A DNA stretch of 64,000 nucleotides from Megalonaias nervosa. Its lineage: Eukaryota > Mollusca > Bivalvia > Unionida > Unionidae. Positions 45,146 through 57,472 of this stretch are shown piece by piece. Under the pieces are notes generated by a model. The model was not told the DNA's origin. It saw only the letters and a program-made list of their open reading frames with translations, and ran no database searches. The DNA is taken from positions 47,008 to 111,007 of the forward strand of contig JAECUM010016868.1 of NCBI GenBank assembly GCA_016617855.1, read 5' to 3'. How positions within the stretch are numbered: the stretch's first letter is position 1; each line of letters begins with the position of its first letter. The position numbers were made by a program, and so were the translations under genes.

Positions 45146-47019
45146 TTTTGAAGAAGAACTGGATCCTAAAGTTGAATAAATTGTGCATTAAAATTTTATC
45201 ATAGTCAAGCCAGAAAAGTCTTTGAGAAAGGTCACTTTGATATTTCCCTTGTTTCATCTGTGAAACATAAAAGGGCCTACGTTTAAGCTTCAGTGGAATT
45301 GACCCAGTTATCATAACGGTATCTTGGCAGAGAGTACATAAGAATAACCGACCGTATCCGTTTGTAAAGGACCTTGTGTCAAATAATTGATCTTCAAAGT
45401 AAAGCTAACTGCATCATATCCTAGGCTGTCAAAAACTGATGAAAGACATGATTATTTTGGGAAAAATTTAGGAACAGTTGCTTTCGATTGGTCAGTTAAA
45501 ATTAAGGCGTACACTTTGGAAGTAATCTGAATTTAAGGTAGCGACTTGGCTCAGAATTCTTTAGTCCAATTTTTCTTGCGAGAAGTCGAATTTGAGACTC
45601 CGGTGGAAAAACCTGAGAATAGAGGTTTTCCTCGTTAGAAAAGTAGAGAAGCCAGATAGCTGTCTTGAAAGGAAAAGACAGGCTATAGTGCTAGGACGCA
45701 CGATTGTGTGGAAAAGAAACAGCATTAAGGTACGCAATTTTAATTTCCATGTAATTTTCTATTTTGTTTGTTGGGTTTTATGCAAATGTGTTTGATATGC
45801 TTATGATCCTTGCTTGTATCGTTATTCAGTTTCATAGGACTCTGTTGATATGTTAGAGTGTAATGCAATTTATTTCTTTAATTTAACAGTTATTAGTTCA
45901 TTGATAGAATTGACGGATTTATGATGTAATCCAAATATTCAATGTGTAGAATTTCTTTTGGTTATATTAATGAATTTCCTTTGTCTGTAGGATGATACAT
46001 TTTATCGTGAGTTAATGACAACTGCATATTTATATATGATTTTGTAATGCTCAAATGATCTTGCAGGTTATTGGTTATTGTAAGCAAGAATTTAGTGAAT
46101 CTTATGCAATAGTAATCGAGCATTTATCTTATTGAGTGGAACTGGCTAGCCAGATGTAAGAAGACGTATAGTAATGTATTCTGATATATACGGCAGCGTT
46201 GTCTGTATACAGCGCACGTGTCAATTGCTAATCAATTGCCGCGTGGAGCGAAAGCGATGAACTGTTTAATTAAGATCAGACTTGGTATATTGCAATGGTC
46301 ATTTGTAACTATAGATGACAATTGTACCTTACCTCAAATACAGTAAATCTGTAAGGACCGTTAATAGTTAATGTCACTTTATGCAGTGTGGATAACTATT
46401 TACGTTTCTGAATAACGAAAGTGAGAGATTTTATGTACACGGATAGGTGGTGAAACATATATAGCTTTAATCGTAACCTTGTCAGTTAAGGGAGCAGCTT
46501 TCTATATCCTCCCCGAGAAACCCGATCAGGACAGTCCAAGAGGGAAGTCCGCAAATGGAGAGTTCAGAATAGAAGGGTCAAGAGGAAGAACCAAGCATAC
46601 ACGCGAGACGTGGAATACACAAAATCAAGAGAGAACGACGCCAGGTGATGCAAGTCGGGCGTGGACATTGTACTCTTTTCACCACTCGTTACTGTGATGA
46701 ACGAATCCGTAAATTAAACACTGCTATTAAATTCCATTAATGTAAATCGGTTGGATTGTAATTGGAATTTTAGCTTATGTATTAATTAATTAAATTTAGT
46801 TTATTTTATTGTTTAAGGGGGCTCGTATTTGTTTATTTCTTCTCAATAGTCTTGCTTAGTTCTCTGTCAGTGTTCTATCTATCTATTCACACTGGGCAAT
46901 AACATCGAGGGAGGTCGTCCTCTAGATAACGATCGCCAAATCATTAACAGAGCGGCACACGCACGTCGCGCGTCTCCACGTCTTCCTCCTTCCCCCGCCC
47001 CCTTTTACAGGATGGAACA
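45146..47019. other. Unexplained 1.9-kb segment splitting a LINE
   Basis: It holds an exon-like stretch at 45592-45729 followed by AAG|GTACGC, an ORF at 46479-46697 with a basic reading in another frame (REVRKWRVQNRRVKRKN), and AAGGGGGCTCGT at 46817-46828, which recalls some LTR-element primer sites. None of these is decisive, so I leave it unassigned. Confidence 0.3.
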
Positions 47020-47290
47020 AATTCAGCATATGTGATTGAAAAACAAATGCAATAGTTTAAATACAGATTAAAGATATATTCCTAAATCCTGTTTCTAACA
47101 ATGGGTACTGCACTTGCGGACAAGTCGAAACAGCTGAACACTTTCTGTTAAAATGTAAAATTTATACAACTGAGACATCGTGTTCTCCTCACATTACCGA
47201 TCCGACTTAAAATTAAGATGTATTTCAATGAAAGTAATACGCAAATATTCATGGCAGTGCAATCCTTCATAAATTATCAAAACGATTTTA
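47020..47290 (+). pseudogene. LINE RT C-terminal zinc-like fragment
   Basis: The plus-strand reading NPVSNNGYCTCGQVETAEHF followed by LLKCKIY has the C-x-CG-x(4-6)-E-x-x-H-F-x-x-x-C pattern ending jockey/CR1-type LINE polymerases. It continues the order of the fragment at 44060-45145. Confidence 0.65.
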
Positions 47291-47705
47291 AGCTAACACG
47301 CAGGTCAGAACCACATATGTGTATTCCATCTTTTGCTTGCCATTGACTAATCTTTGAAACAATTACATGTACTAGAAGTGTTCAAGTATGATTTTATATT
47401 TATATATGATTTATCTACTTTAAATCGGTAGACAATTATTGATTGTTAAATTTACTCTGTAATAAGCTTCCAGTTTTCTACTGAATCCACGTATAGATGA
47501 TAATGTTATATATGAGAGATGAAAATGTTTTCTCGAATAAATAATGTTCGAACAAAAAAGAAAAGACCTAAACAATATTATATCTAGTCATATTTGCGTG
47601 AAATCGAGATGAAAATTATTTATTTTCGAAAGAAAGTGACATTATTATAATCATTATGGCTTTATTCCGCTGACAGACGAGATGAAACTATAGCTTTCAT
47701 GAAAT

Positions 47706-47865
47706 TTTACCTGGAAAATCGTCACTGGACACTTGACCATCCAAATCTCGCACCCAACATTCTCACATCAAATGTTCATAACATTTGACCTGGAAAATCG
47801 TCACTAGACACATGACCATCCAAATCTCGCAACCAACGTTCCCACATCAGATGTCTAACCGTGAC
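47706..47865. repeat. 80-bp tandem duplication
   Basis: Two units start at 47706 and 47786, sharing CCTGGAAAATCGTCACT and CATGACCATCCAAATCTCGC-like sequence. Confidence 0.85.
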
Positions 47866-47943
47866 GTGATATCAACATTAAACCCCTTTCCAAAATATTA
47901 ACTGAAAGTTTTAAGTTATATGGGCAGCCGTTACCGCCAAAAT

Positions 47944-48525
47944 TACATGAATCAAATGATGTAGCATGAAATCAAATGATTTAACCCAACAAATGAAATG
48001 ATAAATCCAGATTCCAAATGGTGTAGCCTCATATGAAGTGATTTAAAGAATAAAACGGAATGATGAATTTAGATTCAAAATGACTTGGTATTAAATTAAA
48101 TGATGTGGTATAAAATGAAATGATTTAATCCAACACAGGAAATCATTGATTCAGACACCAAATGACGTGGTATTAAATGAAATGAATTAAACAACACAAA
48201 GGAATGATACATTCTGATTCCAAATGACGTGTTTTTAATTGAATTTACATAGCATGAAATCAAATGATTTAACCCAATAAATGAAATGACGAATTCAGAT
48301 TCCAAATGACGCTGTATTAAATACAATGATTTAAAGAACAAAACGGAATGATGATGTCTGATTCCAAATTACGTGGTATTAAATAAAATGATGTAGTCTA
48401 AAATGAAATGATTTAACCCAACAAACGAAATGATGAATATGGATTCCAAATGATTTGGTATTGATTAAAATGGTCTGAAGAACAGAATGGAATGATGCAT
48501 TCGGATTCCAAACGGCAAATAAATG
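47944..48525. repeat. Degenerate ~60-bp tandem repeat
   Basis: Recurring words are GAAATCAAATGATTTAACCC, AACAAATGAAATGATGAAT, GATTCCAAATGACGTGGTAT and GAACAAAACGGAATGATG. They form at least eight diverged, partly alternating units. Confidence 0.8.
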
Positions 48526-48773
48526 ATTAAAAGCTTGTGCACTAACATGGGGAAATATTTTTTACTGTCTGTTAAAATCACGGGATTTTTCCGAAGGGTG
48601 ATGGAAGTTTAAGATCGAATTTGAAAGGGTTAGTTTGTTTTACTCTATTAAAAATGGGCATAGTTAAATAAGTTTTATTATTATCATGCATTTTTTTTCT
48701 TTTAATTCACTTACAAAGATTTACAACTGAATCGTACAAAGATCAAATTATAACAACAACAATAATAATAACA

Positions 48774-48901
48774 ATAGGTTACTGTATTTGTATGGGAAAA
48801 TATGAAAGAGATTTTTCGGAATAATACTGCACGATCTTTGTGAGTGTAGAATTATTCCATGAAAACTAGTTTATATTTTCCCATACAAATGCAGTAATCT
48901 T
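48774..48901. mobile_element. 128-bp foldback MITE candidate
   Basis: GGTTACTGTATTTGTATGGG on the left and the reverse complement of the right end, GATTACTGCATTTGTATGGG, both continue AAAATAT (27-bp arms, 2-3 differences). A nested inner pair (CGGAATAATA / ATTATTCCATG) extends the hairpin. Confidence 0.6.
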
Positions 48902-49850
48902 TTTTATTATATACTCATTTGGCTATTCTACCTAAGGCTTAATTATAAAAATATACTACAAGAAACAAAGTAATTGAATTTATGCTGTGTTCTAAAGTAA
49001 ATACGCAGCCGTAGATTCATCAATACACATTAAAAATACTAATGAGCACGTAGCACCGCCCAGCTACTTTTGAGCTTCGTCGCGCGCTCAACATTAATTT
49101 TAAAAGAATTGTCGTTTTGATCCAAACGAAGCATATGTGATTTGAGCAGGGAGGGACGCGTCTTGACTAAGCTGCATGTGTATTTCTGTTCTGTCATTGA
49201 ACGTTTGGAATCATAATGTGGAAAAAATATGAACTCTTTTGAAATTATCAAAAGACGCTATGGAATTACATTCATTTCATTTTGAGTGCAATAAGGAGAA
49301 TGTTAATTGCAGCTGGAAATATAATAGAAATTATAGTACAATTTTGCGGTGTGTAATCAAGTTTTAGAACCCATGACACAGCTCATGGAATTTGGATTTG
49401 CAGAATTAAGAAAACACATTTGGAGGAAATTCAAGATGCAAAAATGTAAGTATATTTTTGGCCATTCTTTTTACCAGCTAAAGAAGACATTTTTATGCCT
49501 TGTCACTTGCATGTTATTTGTAGGGACCCCATCTATGTTATGACCGGTATGGCGTCTATCGCTAGCCTAAATCTGATGCAATGTATCGCTTGGAAGATTT
49601 TGGATACTTTTTAACGTTCAGAGCATTCAACAGTCGTGACTGAATTGACCTTGGTTAAGATACATTAGTATTAAATTTTAGAACAACAATTAACAACAAT
49701 TAATATTTAATTTAACCTGACCACGTTGACATAAACTTTAACTGACAGGTAACAAGAAAATTCAAACCTGTGATATTTGTTACTATTTATTTAAGGAATC
49801 ATCGGAAATAACCATAAAATCAGTTGTTGGTAGGACCTTAAATCTGACAA
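48902..49850. other. Spacer, nothing recognised
   Basis: No supported gene or repeat. Confidence 0.35.
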
Positions 49851-50159
49851 CACTGCCTAAGCAGCGTTGAAATATTTATCTTTGTTATTTTTGTTGTTGT
49901 GGGTTCAACGTCATTTACAGCATAAGTTAGGCTGTAAATAGCGGCAGTATAACAATTGTGGGAAGAACCTTGGAAAAGCCAGGTAAGAAACACCGACTCA
50001 CAGGAATCTACTGGCAAGCTTTCAAACATACACACGTTGACAATGAACCGTAAGTAATAATCGTGACTGAGTCCGTTGAATGATGATGAAATCCAAAGGG
50101 GGTCGGCAAACTTAGTTCTGGTGATTTTCAAAACCGATAACTTCTTTTTAGGTATAGCT

Positions 50160-50880
50160 AAACAATGCAACGTTGTAATAACGTTGGAGCAACGTTGCAC
50201 TAACATTGTGGCAACGTTGTCATATAACGTTGTGGCAACACGATTTGGTGAACTTGCTGGAATGTTGCTACAACGTTGTTGTTTAAAGTCACAAAATAAA
50301 ATTTCTACAACATTATGACAACATTCAAAACCTATATTGAAACGTGAAGAATGAATGCTGCTTTTTGTTTGTGAAACCCATATGGCCTACTGCTATCAGG
50401 AAGTGCAAAATTTCAGTTAACCATTACAAAAATGTCAACATTACCATCCAGCTAAAAGGAGCAGAGATATATGGACTTTCAAGAAGGCTGCCATTGTCAA
50501 CATATTTGATATCAGGTCTGTACTATTTTTCATTTGGGACTAACTAAACATCATAAGTCATTTGACCGTAATAGAAGAAGTAGATTTAAGAAGAGAGGAC
50601 ACGTAAGTGCACAAATCTCGCAGACACTGTACTAATTTGCCACTTGAAAGGCAGTGATGCGTGATAACTCCTGCAAATTAGTTCAAAGTCGTACATATGA
50701 AAACGCACTCTGCACTGTACATAATTTTTATTTTACATTATTTTACATTGTTGAAACCAGAGGACTGTTAACATTATGTTAATGTGTAATGTTGTTAGTA
50801 ACGTTGCTAGAACGTTATATCCCCACGTAACCAAATCACAACCTTACAGCAACGTTGTGAAAGCGTTGTTGTGTTAGCTG
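50160..50880. repeat. AACGTTG-rich clusters bounding ~0.5 kb
   Basis: AACGTTG or a one-base variant occurs about seven times in 50165-50280 and about four times in 50785-50870, mostly as CAACGTTGT. The clusters may be the ends of one DNA element, but no clear inverted repeat or duplication was fixed. Confidence 0.55.
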
Positions 50881-52640
50881 ACCTTGGTATCGTGGACTGC
50901 ACGAAAGATTTACAAACCTCCGATATTGAAGCGACAACTACACACCTCGGAAACTGAAGATTTGACAACGGAAGTGTTCCAATGAGCATGGGCAATTTTA
51001 CGTTTTGCAAAAATACATACTAATACATGTTTCCGAAGAACTTGACTTAGTACAAATTACAATCAAGACATAGAATAACTTTATCAAGTCATCAAACTAA
51101 AATACAGAAAGGTGTTGTTTTATGAACTCTGATAATTTACTTATTGAATATTTGTGATAGTTTCTTTACATCTTGAGATTTTAATTAGCTTTTAAAGATC
51201 AGCGCTGTGACCATTGTAGTGCTAACGTTCGGTCAAACCTCGTACATACATACATACATACATATCCACTGCGTGTTGGATAGTGCGTGTGGATTATTGG
51301 TCACTGCACACGGCTTGTTGATAGTATTGTGTGGGATTCTGGATTGCAGATGACTAGTATTGGTGATTACATAAGTGTGTTGTTGGTCTAGTTTGGGATT
51401 ATGGATAGAAGATGATTAAGTATTCGTCACTACTTTCCCATGTTAAATTCCCGTTAGAGGTTATAGCATGGTCCCATTTGAGGGCAACGCTTCTAGCAAT
51501 GCAACAATGCAAATCAATGTGTTCATTTGAGGTCAACAATTTGTAAGAATGCGTACAATTGCTCTCGATGGTATATATGGTTACTTTATATCCTCAGTGA
51601 TAAATTTCCGCTTGGGGCTCAAGTGGCATATTCTACGAATCTACGGTGTAATTTTCATTTTCGTTTTGGGTCTCAAGTGCAATATATTTTGGATATTTTT
51701 TCTTGTCATAACACCCTCACCTCCAGTGAAAGTTTCAGGGGTCACCGATGAACTTGATTGGCATACCATCTCTTAACATTGCCTTTTGGAGTAAATCACA
51801 TGCCATTATTAATGGCGAAATCGCAGGACCCATGAAAATAAATTCATTTTGTCTGTACATATTATACCTAATTGGCAGTCGCCCATCCCAAAGATACCCA
51901 TGAGAAGATCTTAACCTCACCCCCACCCGCAAAGAAAAGTAAGAAAGTAATGCAAACAAAAAAATAAACGGAAAAACCCACTCCCTCAACAGAAATTATT
52001 ATGCAAGGAAGTAACATCAACATTTTCGATTTCATCTTTAATACAAGGTATAAATGACTGGTCAGCAAGAGCAAAGTAACAAAAGGTGTTTTCATTGCAT
52101 GGTAAGGTTATTGCTTGAAAGATCCATCAATCGAGCTGAGATGGTGATTTAACTGACACTGCGACAGGAATTTCTCAACCACGCAATAGAGTAATCTAGT
52201 TGATTTGCTTACCGTACGTTACCTATAGTGGATGCAGATGGTGTTGAATATGAGATAATCATATCATCTTCAAGATCGCTAGCTCAAAAGTCTACTAACA
52301 CAGTTGGAAAGTATTGTGTGACACAGATCGCTATTGTCGCTTGGTGTCATCTTTCTAGGTGTCATCATTTCATCTTGATTACAAACTTTAATTTGACTAA
52401 GTTTTACACACTTACTTGAACTCATTACATTTCACAGTGTAGGTGTAAGCCTTCGTTCTCAATTTTCTGGAAGTGCGTTGTTTAGAATCTCTCAGATGTG
52501 ACAATCATTTTAGGTGAACGAACGAATTTATTCGGAGTTGAAGCAGGACTCTCTTGGTTTTGTAACAGAAGTGGAGGACATTGATGCAGATTCACTCATG
52601 TCGTCTTTGGAATCACTGGCATGGATCTGAGCTAACAGTT
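50881..52640. other. Spacer, nothing recognised
   Basis: A short (CATA)n run near 51242-51262. No supported gene. Confidence 0.35.
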
Positions 52641-52644
52641 CCGC

Positions 52645-53970
52645 TCGTTTGTGGGGTGATGGATGATATAGATTGTGTGATGAATAGTATTTTTTGTACT
52701 GTAAGGGATAGTATAGTTCGAGAGATTTTATCTCCTTCTCTTACATTCTCAGCTGATAGTGTGTATATATGTTGTTGGATGGTAATGGGATGTTTTATGC
52801 TAAAGGTGGTTTGATGAAAGGGATAGTATATAAGGTATCTGAGAGTATGTTTTGTGGGATTTCATCTCCTTTTCTTACATTCTAAGCGAACACATGACGT
52901 TTTTGGATAGTGAGTATGATATAGTAGGATGATATAGTGGGTGTGATGGATAGTATATTTTGTAATGTAAGGGATAGTATAATTTGTGAGATTTTATCTC
53001 CTCTTACATTCTAAGCTAACTCAGGACGTTTGTTATAGTCTGTATATGTGGCGTAGGATGGTAATGGGATGTTTTATGGTATAGTTGGCGTGATGAATAA
53101 TATTTTTGAGGTTTAAGAGATAATATATTTTTTGTTTTATTTCAGCTCCTTCTTTTACACTATAAAGCTAACAAAGTACATTTTTTTTGGGGGGGGGGGA
53201 TAGTATGTGGAGCAAGGGATGGTATATAAGGTATGTGAGAGAATGTTTTGTGGGATTTCATCTCCTTCTCATACATTCTAAGCGAACACATGACTTTTTG
53301 GGGGGATAGTGAGTGTGATATAGTTGGATGGTATAGTGGGTGTGATGGATAGTATTTTTTTGTAATGTAAGTGATAGTATACTTTGTAAGATTTTATCTC
53401 CTTCTCTTACATTTTAAGCTAAAAGAGGGCGTTTGGGTAGCGAGTATGATATACTGGATGGTATGGTTAGTGTAATGGATAGTATTTTTGTGGTGTAGGG
53501 GATAGTATATTTTGTGAGATTTCATCGCCTTCTCTGACACTCTAAGCTAGCACAGGCCTTTTTTGAATGACGTGTTAGGTGATAGATGATGTAGATTGAG
53601 TAATGGATAGTATATTATGGGATGTTGGATGGTATATAAGGTGTGTATGTTTTGTTTGCATTCCTTTCTTACTCTTACCCTCTATAGAACACTTGTGATA
53701 GTTTGGATATGTAGTGTTAGATAGTAATACAATGTTGATTAGTATAGTGGTGGAATGGATGGTATATTTGTGGTGTAAGGGATAGTATATTTTGTTTGCT
53801 TTGAGTTTCTTCTCTTACACTCTAAAGTAACACAATACGATTTTGGATAGTGTGTGGGGTGATGGATGGTATAAATGATGTAATGGTTAGTATATTTTGT
53901 GGTATGATGAATAGTAGGTTTGTAATGTTTCATCTTCTTCACTTACACTCTAAACTAAATTAAGTCGTTT
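52645..53970. repeat. ~135-bp satellite array, about ten diverged units
   Basis: The word ATCTCCTTCTCTTACATTCT followed by AAGCTAACACA recurs near 52728, 52860, 52993, 53142, 53257, 53393, 53520, 53660, 53803 and 53930. Between copies is GGATAGTAT/GGATGGTATA-rich sequence. Spacing is 115-149 bp. Confidence 0.9.
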
Positions 53971-54234
53971 TGGATTGAACGTGTATGGAGTGTTGAATGG
54001 TATATTTGGAAAAGAAGGATCTATGTGGAGAGGCAAGGTTGTCGAAATAGTTTTGTATGTTAACTGAATGGTGTTAATAAAAACTCAAAGGTCCTTTTCA
54101 GAGACTGCTCCTCTGCCTGGAAAAGATCAATACTTTATTGCCCCAAAATTGTCTTTATGTTGTAGAAGTCTTTTATTTATTTGTTTCCTTGTTTATTTTT
54201 GTTTGTGTATGTTGATCCCACACACACTTGTTCC

Positions 54235-54580
54235 AAGAGAGACCCATCCTGTTCCATCTCCCATTGTCCCTAGACAAACCCTATATTCAGTACACCTTGT
54301 CCCTAGACAGGCCCACTATGTTAACTTTCCCATTGTCCCTATACAAGCCCACCATGTTAAATTCCCCTTAAGGCTAGACCGACCTACCATGTTATGTGTA
54401 TATGTATGTGTATGTATACGTCTGTGTGTTGCTTGTCTCTATCAAACTCCGTTTGTCCCATTCAAATTCATTTCACCTACCTATCTACAGTAGCGCATAT
54501 TCAGGTCAGCCACTTGCAACATTGTTGCTTAGTACCCACCCGACTGAGGTCAGCCACTTGCAACATTGTTGCCACCCACC
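54235..54580. repeat. Short local tandem repeats
   Basis: CCCATTGTCCCTAGACAAACCC-like units recur four to five times in 54260-54390. AGGTCAGCCACTTGCAACAT followed by TGTTGC occurs at 54503 and 54548. Confidence 0.7.
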
Positions 54581-54874
54581 CCCCACCCACCCACCCCCAG
54601 TGTCCGGTACCGTGACTGTTGGTACATCACCACGACACGGACCGCCACATGCACATCAACACTCAGCGTTGATCTAATTTGGATTTCCACTAATGTTTAT
54701 TCAGAACTTTAATTATTATGACATGTGTCTGTAATTCTAGAAATATCTGGAATTTAATTCGATATACCATAAGTTCCCTGTTTACATTTTCTTTTTGTTT
54801 TCTGGGGAAATAAATTTATATGTTGAATTTTACAATGCTTGTTGCGTCTCGCTCTTTTCGATTACTTATTTTAA

Positions 54875-55290
54875 GACCGTAGAGTCATAATATATGTCTT
54901 CTGAATATTCCCAATATCCGATGCGATACTGTCCCAATAACCGATGCTATACTATCCCAATAACCGATGCGATACTGTCCCAATAACCGACGCTTTACTA
55001 TCCCAATAACAGATGCGATTTCTTGTCATAAGGAAAGGCAAACAGTTATTTAAAACTGCAGTAACTTCAAACTCACACTTTGACACTTTGGCGAGAAGTT
55101 TATGTCCATCTGGACAGCATATACGGAAATTTATGATCAAACTATAATTTGAAGGTGAGAACTAAACTCCTTGGACATGGAATGAGAGGCTCTGAAAGAC
55201 CATAGAGTCATAATATATGTCTTCTGAATATTCCCAATATCCGATGCGATACTGTCCCTTGGACATGGAATGAGAGGCTCTGGAAGACAC
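54875..55290. repeat. 23-bp tandem repeat plus a displaced duplication
   Basis: CCCAATAACCGATGCGATACTGT is repeated about five times in 54909-55020. GAGTCATAATATATGTCTTC with its following repeat reappears at 55205-55258, and CCTTGGACATGGAATGAGAG occurs at both 55170 and 55258. Confidence 0.85.
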
Positions 55291-55799
55291 ACTGCTTGAA
55301 AAAATATCTTTACTAGCACTTAAAAGACGAAAAAAGACAAACAAACTTTGCTTGACCTTTACTTAACTTTAATACAAATTTTCAGAAAAAGTTAAAGGTC
55401 TTAAAGATGATATTTACAAATAATTTTAGGGTCCTAAAATGCAAACAAATGGCCCTCTTTACCAATGAACAAAAGGTGTATGAAAGAAGATCTTTTAGTT
55501 TCTAAAGAGGCAGTAAATTTTTCCATTAAGTAATTAAAGGGAATCATTTCCATTTCTTAAAAGGTAAAAAAAAGTCCGCATTTAAGTCATAAAATCTCAT
55601 TGAAGGTTAACATTACATGTCTTTATATTAATTAGCATATACTGTAATTTACCTTTACAGTACTCAGTAGCTACCTTTACAAAAATTAAAATTGCAGAAA
55701 GTATTATCTTTTATTGGTCTTTACTGGCAATAAAATAAGCATTTTCTGCTGTAAATTTGATAATAAGCTACTTTGATTTGCATCTGAATATATCTTGTG
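55291..55799. other. Spacer, nothing recognised
   Basis: AT-rich, no supported feature. Confidence 0.35.
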
Positions 55800-55995
55800 T
55801 GTAAAATCCTGCAACAAGGCTTTACATTACACAGTCAACACTTTTCACCAGTGAGCCTGGGTTCAATCCTCTATTCCAGCAGTGGTCACCATTCGGGTTT
55901 GATGGTTTCCTCTAGGTTTTATAATCTCCCTCGCATCCAAGACCACCATATCCTACGTATACCAGCCATCAAGTGCACAAAAATGATGGTAATCT
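55800..55995 (+). mobile_element. SINE-like copy
   Basis: CCTGGGTTCAATCCTC looks like a tRNA B box. It is followed by CATTCGGGTTTGATGGTTTC then CTCTAGGTTT, which I recall from a widespread invertebrate repeat. No A box is certain. Confidence 0.4.
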
Positions 55996-56091
55996 GATGC
56001 ATGAAGAATTTATATATCATGAAAACTTCATGCCTATGGAGATGTCTGTTCACTACTGTAACCTTGGTAACAAGTTTCACTGGATAATAAT

Positions 56092-56187
56092 TGTAACAGA
56101 ATTGAAACCGAGTGGGTTTTTCTTCTTGGACTAAATGAACAACACAAACACAATGTGATGAATGATGTAGGTTTATGAAATGAATTG

Positions 56188-56281
<94 letters not shown>

Positions 56282-57305
56282 TAGATAGATAGTGATTCTT
56301 TCACGCTCCAAACACATGACTCATTCAATTACTAACACATTTCCAAATGAAAAACATAAATGAAAGTGAAATGCAAATATTCAAAATGAAAATGATATTC
56401 ACATACTCTCACGTACTGTAACCGAGATTGAGATTCACATAATCTCATGTAATGTAAATGAAATTGAGATTCACATAATCTCCTGGAATGTAAACGAGAC
56501 TCAAATAATCTCATGTGATGATAACATAACTCAGTTGTATTCAATTAAAACATCATCAATTGAAACAAATACTTTCAATGTTAAACAATACAACGACTGC
56601 ACCAAACAATGACTCGTGACTCAGTCATACGATAACTATTTGTAAAAACTTGCATCCGAAACCATTTGACTTGGTTTATGAGTCCATTTGTCAAAACCAG
56701 ACAGTTCTCCGGAATTCCTGGGTCGGCTCACTTGTTTTGGCCCCATCCACCCTTCACGGATCCACCATGCGCACAAGTTCATACATCATGCAGTTCCTTC
56801 CTTGTATGGACTTGATTCCACCCCATACAGACATACAGACAGCCAGACCGTCAGTCTGATGTATCTGCATACACATACGCACAGCTACACAGCTACACAT
56901 CTATGCATCCACACACAGGTACATCGCTATGCATCCACATACACAGCTCCACCGCTATGCTTCCACATACACAGCTCCACCGCTATGCATCCACATACAC
57001 AGCCCTATGGCTGTAGACAAAAATGGAGAAGGTACACTCCTCGACAAGATCCAAATGACCAATGTGTCAGTTTGAAATAGAATCAACCTTAAATCCATAG
57101 GAGAGTGAATAATAGTCAGGGTAAATTACTCATGCTCTTCGTGACTCTCGTCGCATGCATATTCCGAAGAGATACATGCTTGTACAGTCACTTTCCTGGA
57201 GAAACAATTATTCACCCCAGGTAACGTTGTACGCATGCACAACGAATAATGGTCAAAAATAGATCTAAGGCAAAACCAAGTTATTTCTCGCCTTATTCTG
57301 TGACA
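56092..57305 (-). repeat. 3' LTR of the Gmr1-type element
   Basis: It runs from TGTAACAGAAT (plus strand) to ATTCTGTGACA, short inverted ends with TG/CA termini. 1214 bp. It contains a long (TA)n run (about 56194-56278) and two to three copies of a 28-bp repeat (ACAGCTCCACCGCTATGCAT...) at 56925-57005. Confidence 0.92.
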
Positions 57306-57318
57306 AAACCTCCCCCGT
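57306..57318 (-). promoter_or_regulatory. Polypurine tract candidate
   Basis: The minus strand reads CGGGGGAGG directly before the 3' LTR, the place where plus-strand DNA synthesis is primed in LTR elements. Confidence 0.6.
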
Positions 57319-57472
57319 AAGAGAAGAAAAAAAAAATGTTCACATTTTTTTTTTTTTTTTTAGACTTCACAGAATAACAAAAATAACTACTAATGCTATC
57401 TTACAATATCTACACTAGTTATATAGTAATCTGGATTTTCTATACTGGGTAAACATGTATCCAAATTTCTAA

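Noticed and set aside
46479..46697. Small basic protein gene
   Set aside because: No conserved motif. Two frames are equally open over the same bases, and the context is an unexplained insert.
54068..54493. 141-codon plus-strand ORF
   Set aside because: Falls over local tandem repeats; no domain recognised.
55919..56317. 132-codon minus-strand ORF
   Set aside because: Most of it is an alternating Ile-Tyr reading of the (TA)n run inside the LTR.
56688..57080. 130-codon ORF, and its twin at 62626-63105
   Set aside because: They are readings of the LTR and its 28-bp repeats (His/Thr/Tyr repeats), present twice only because the LTR is duplicated.
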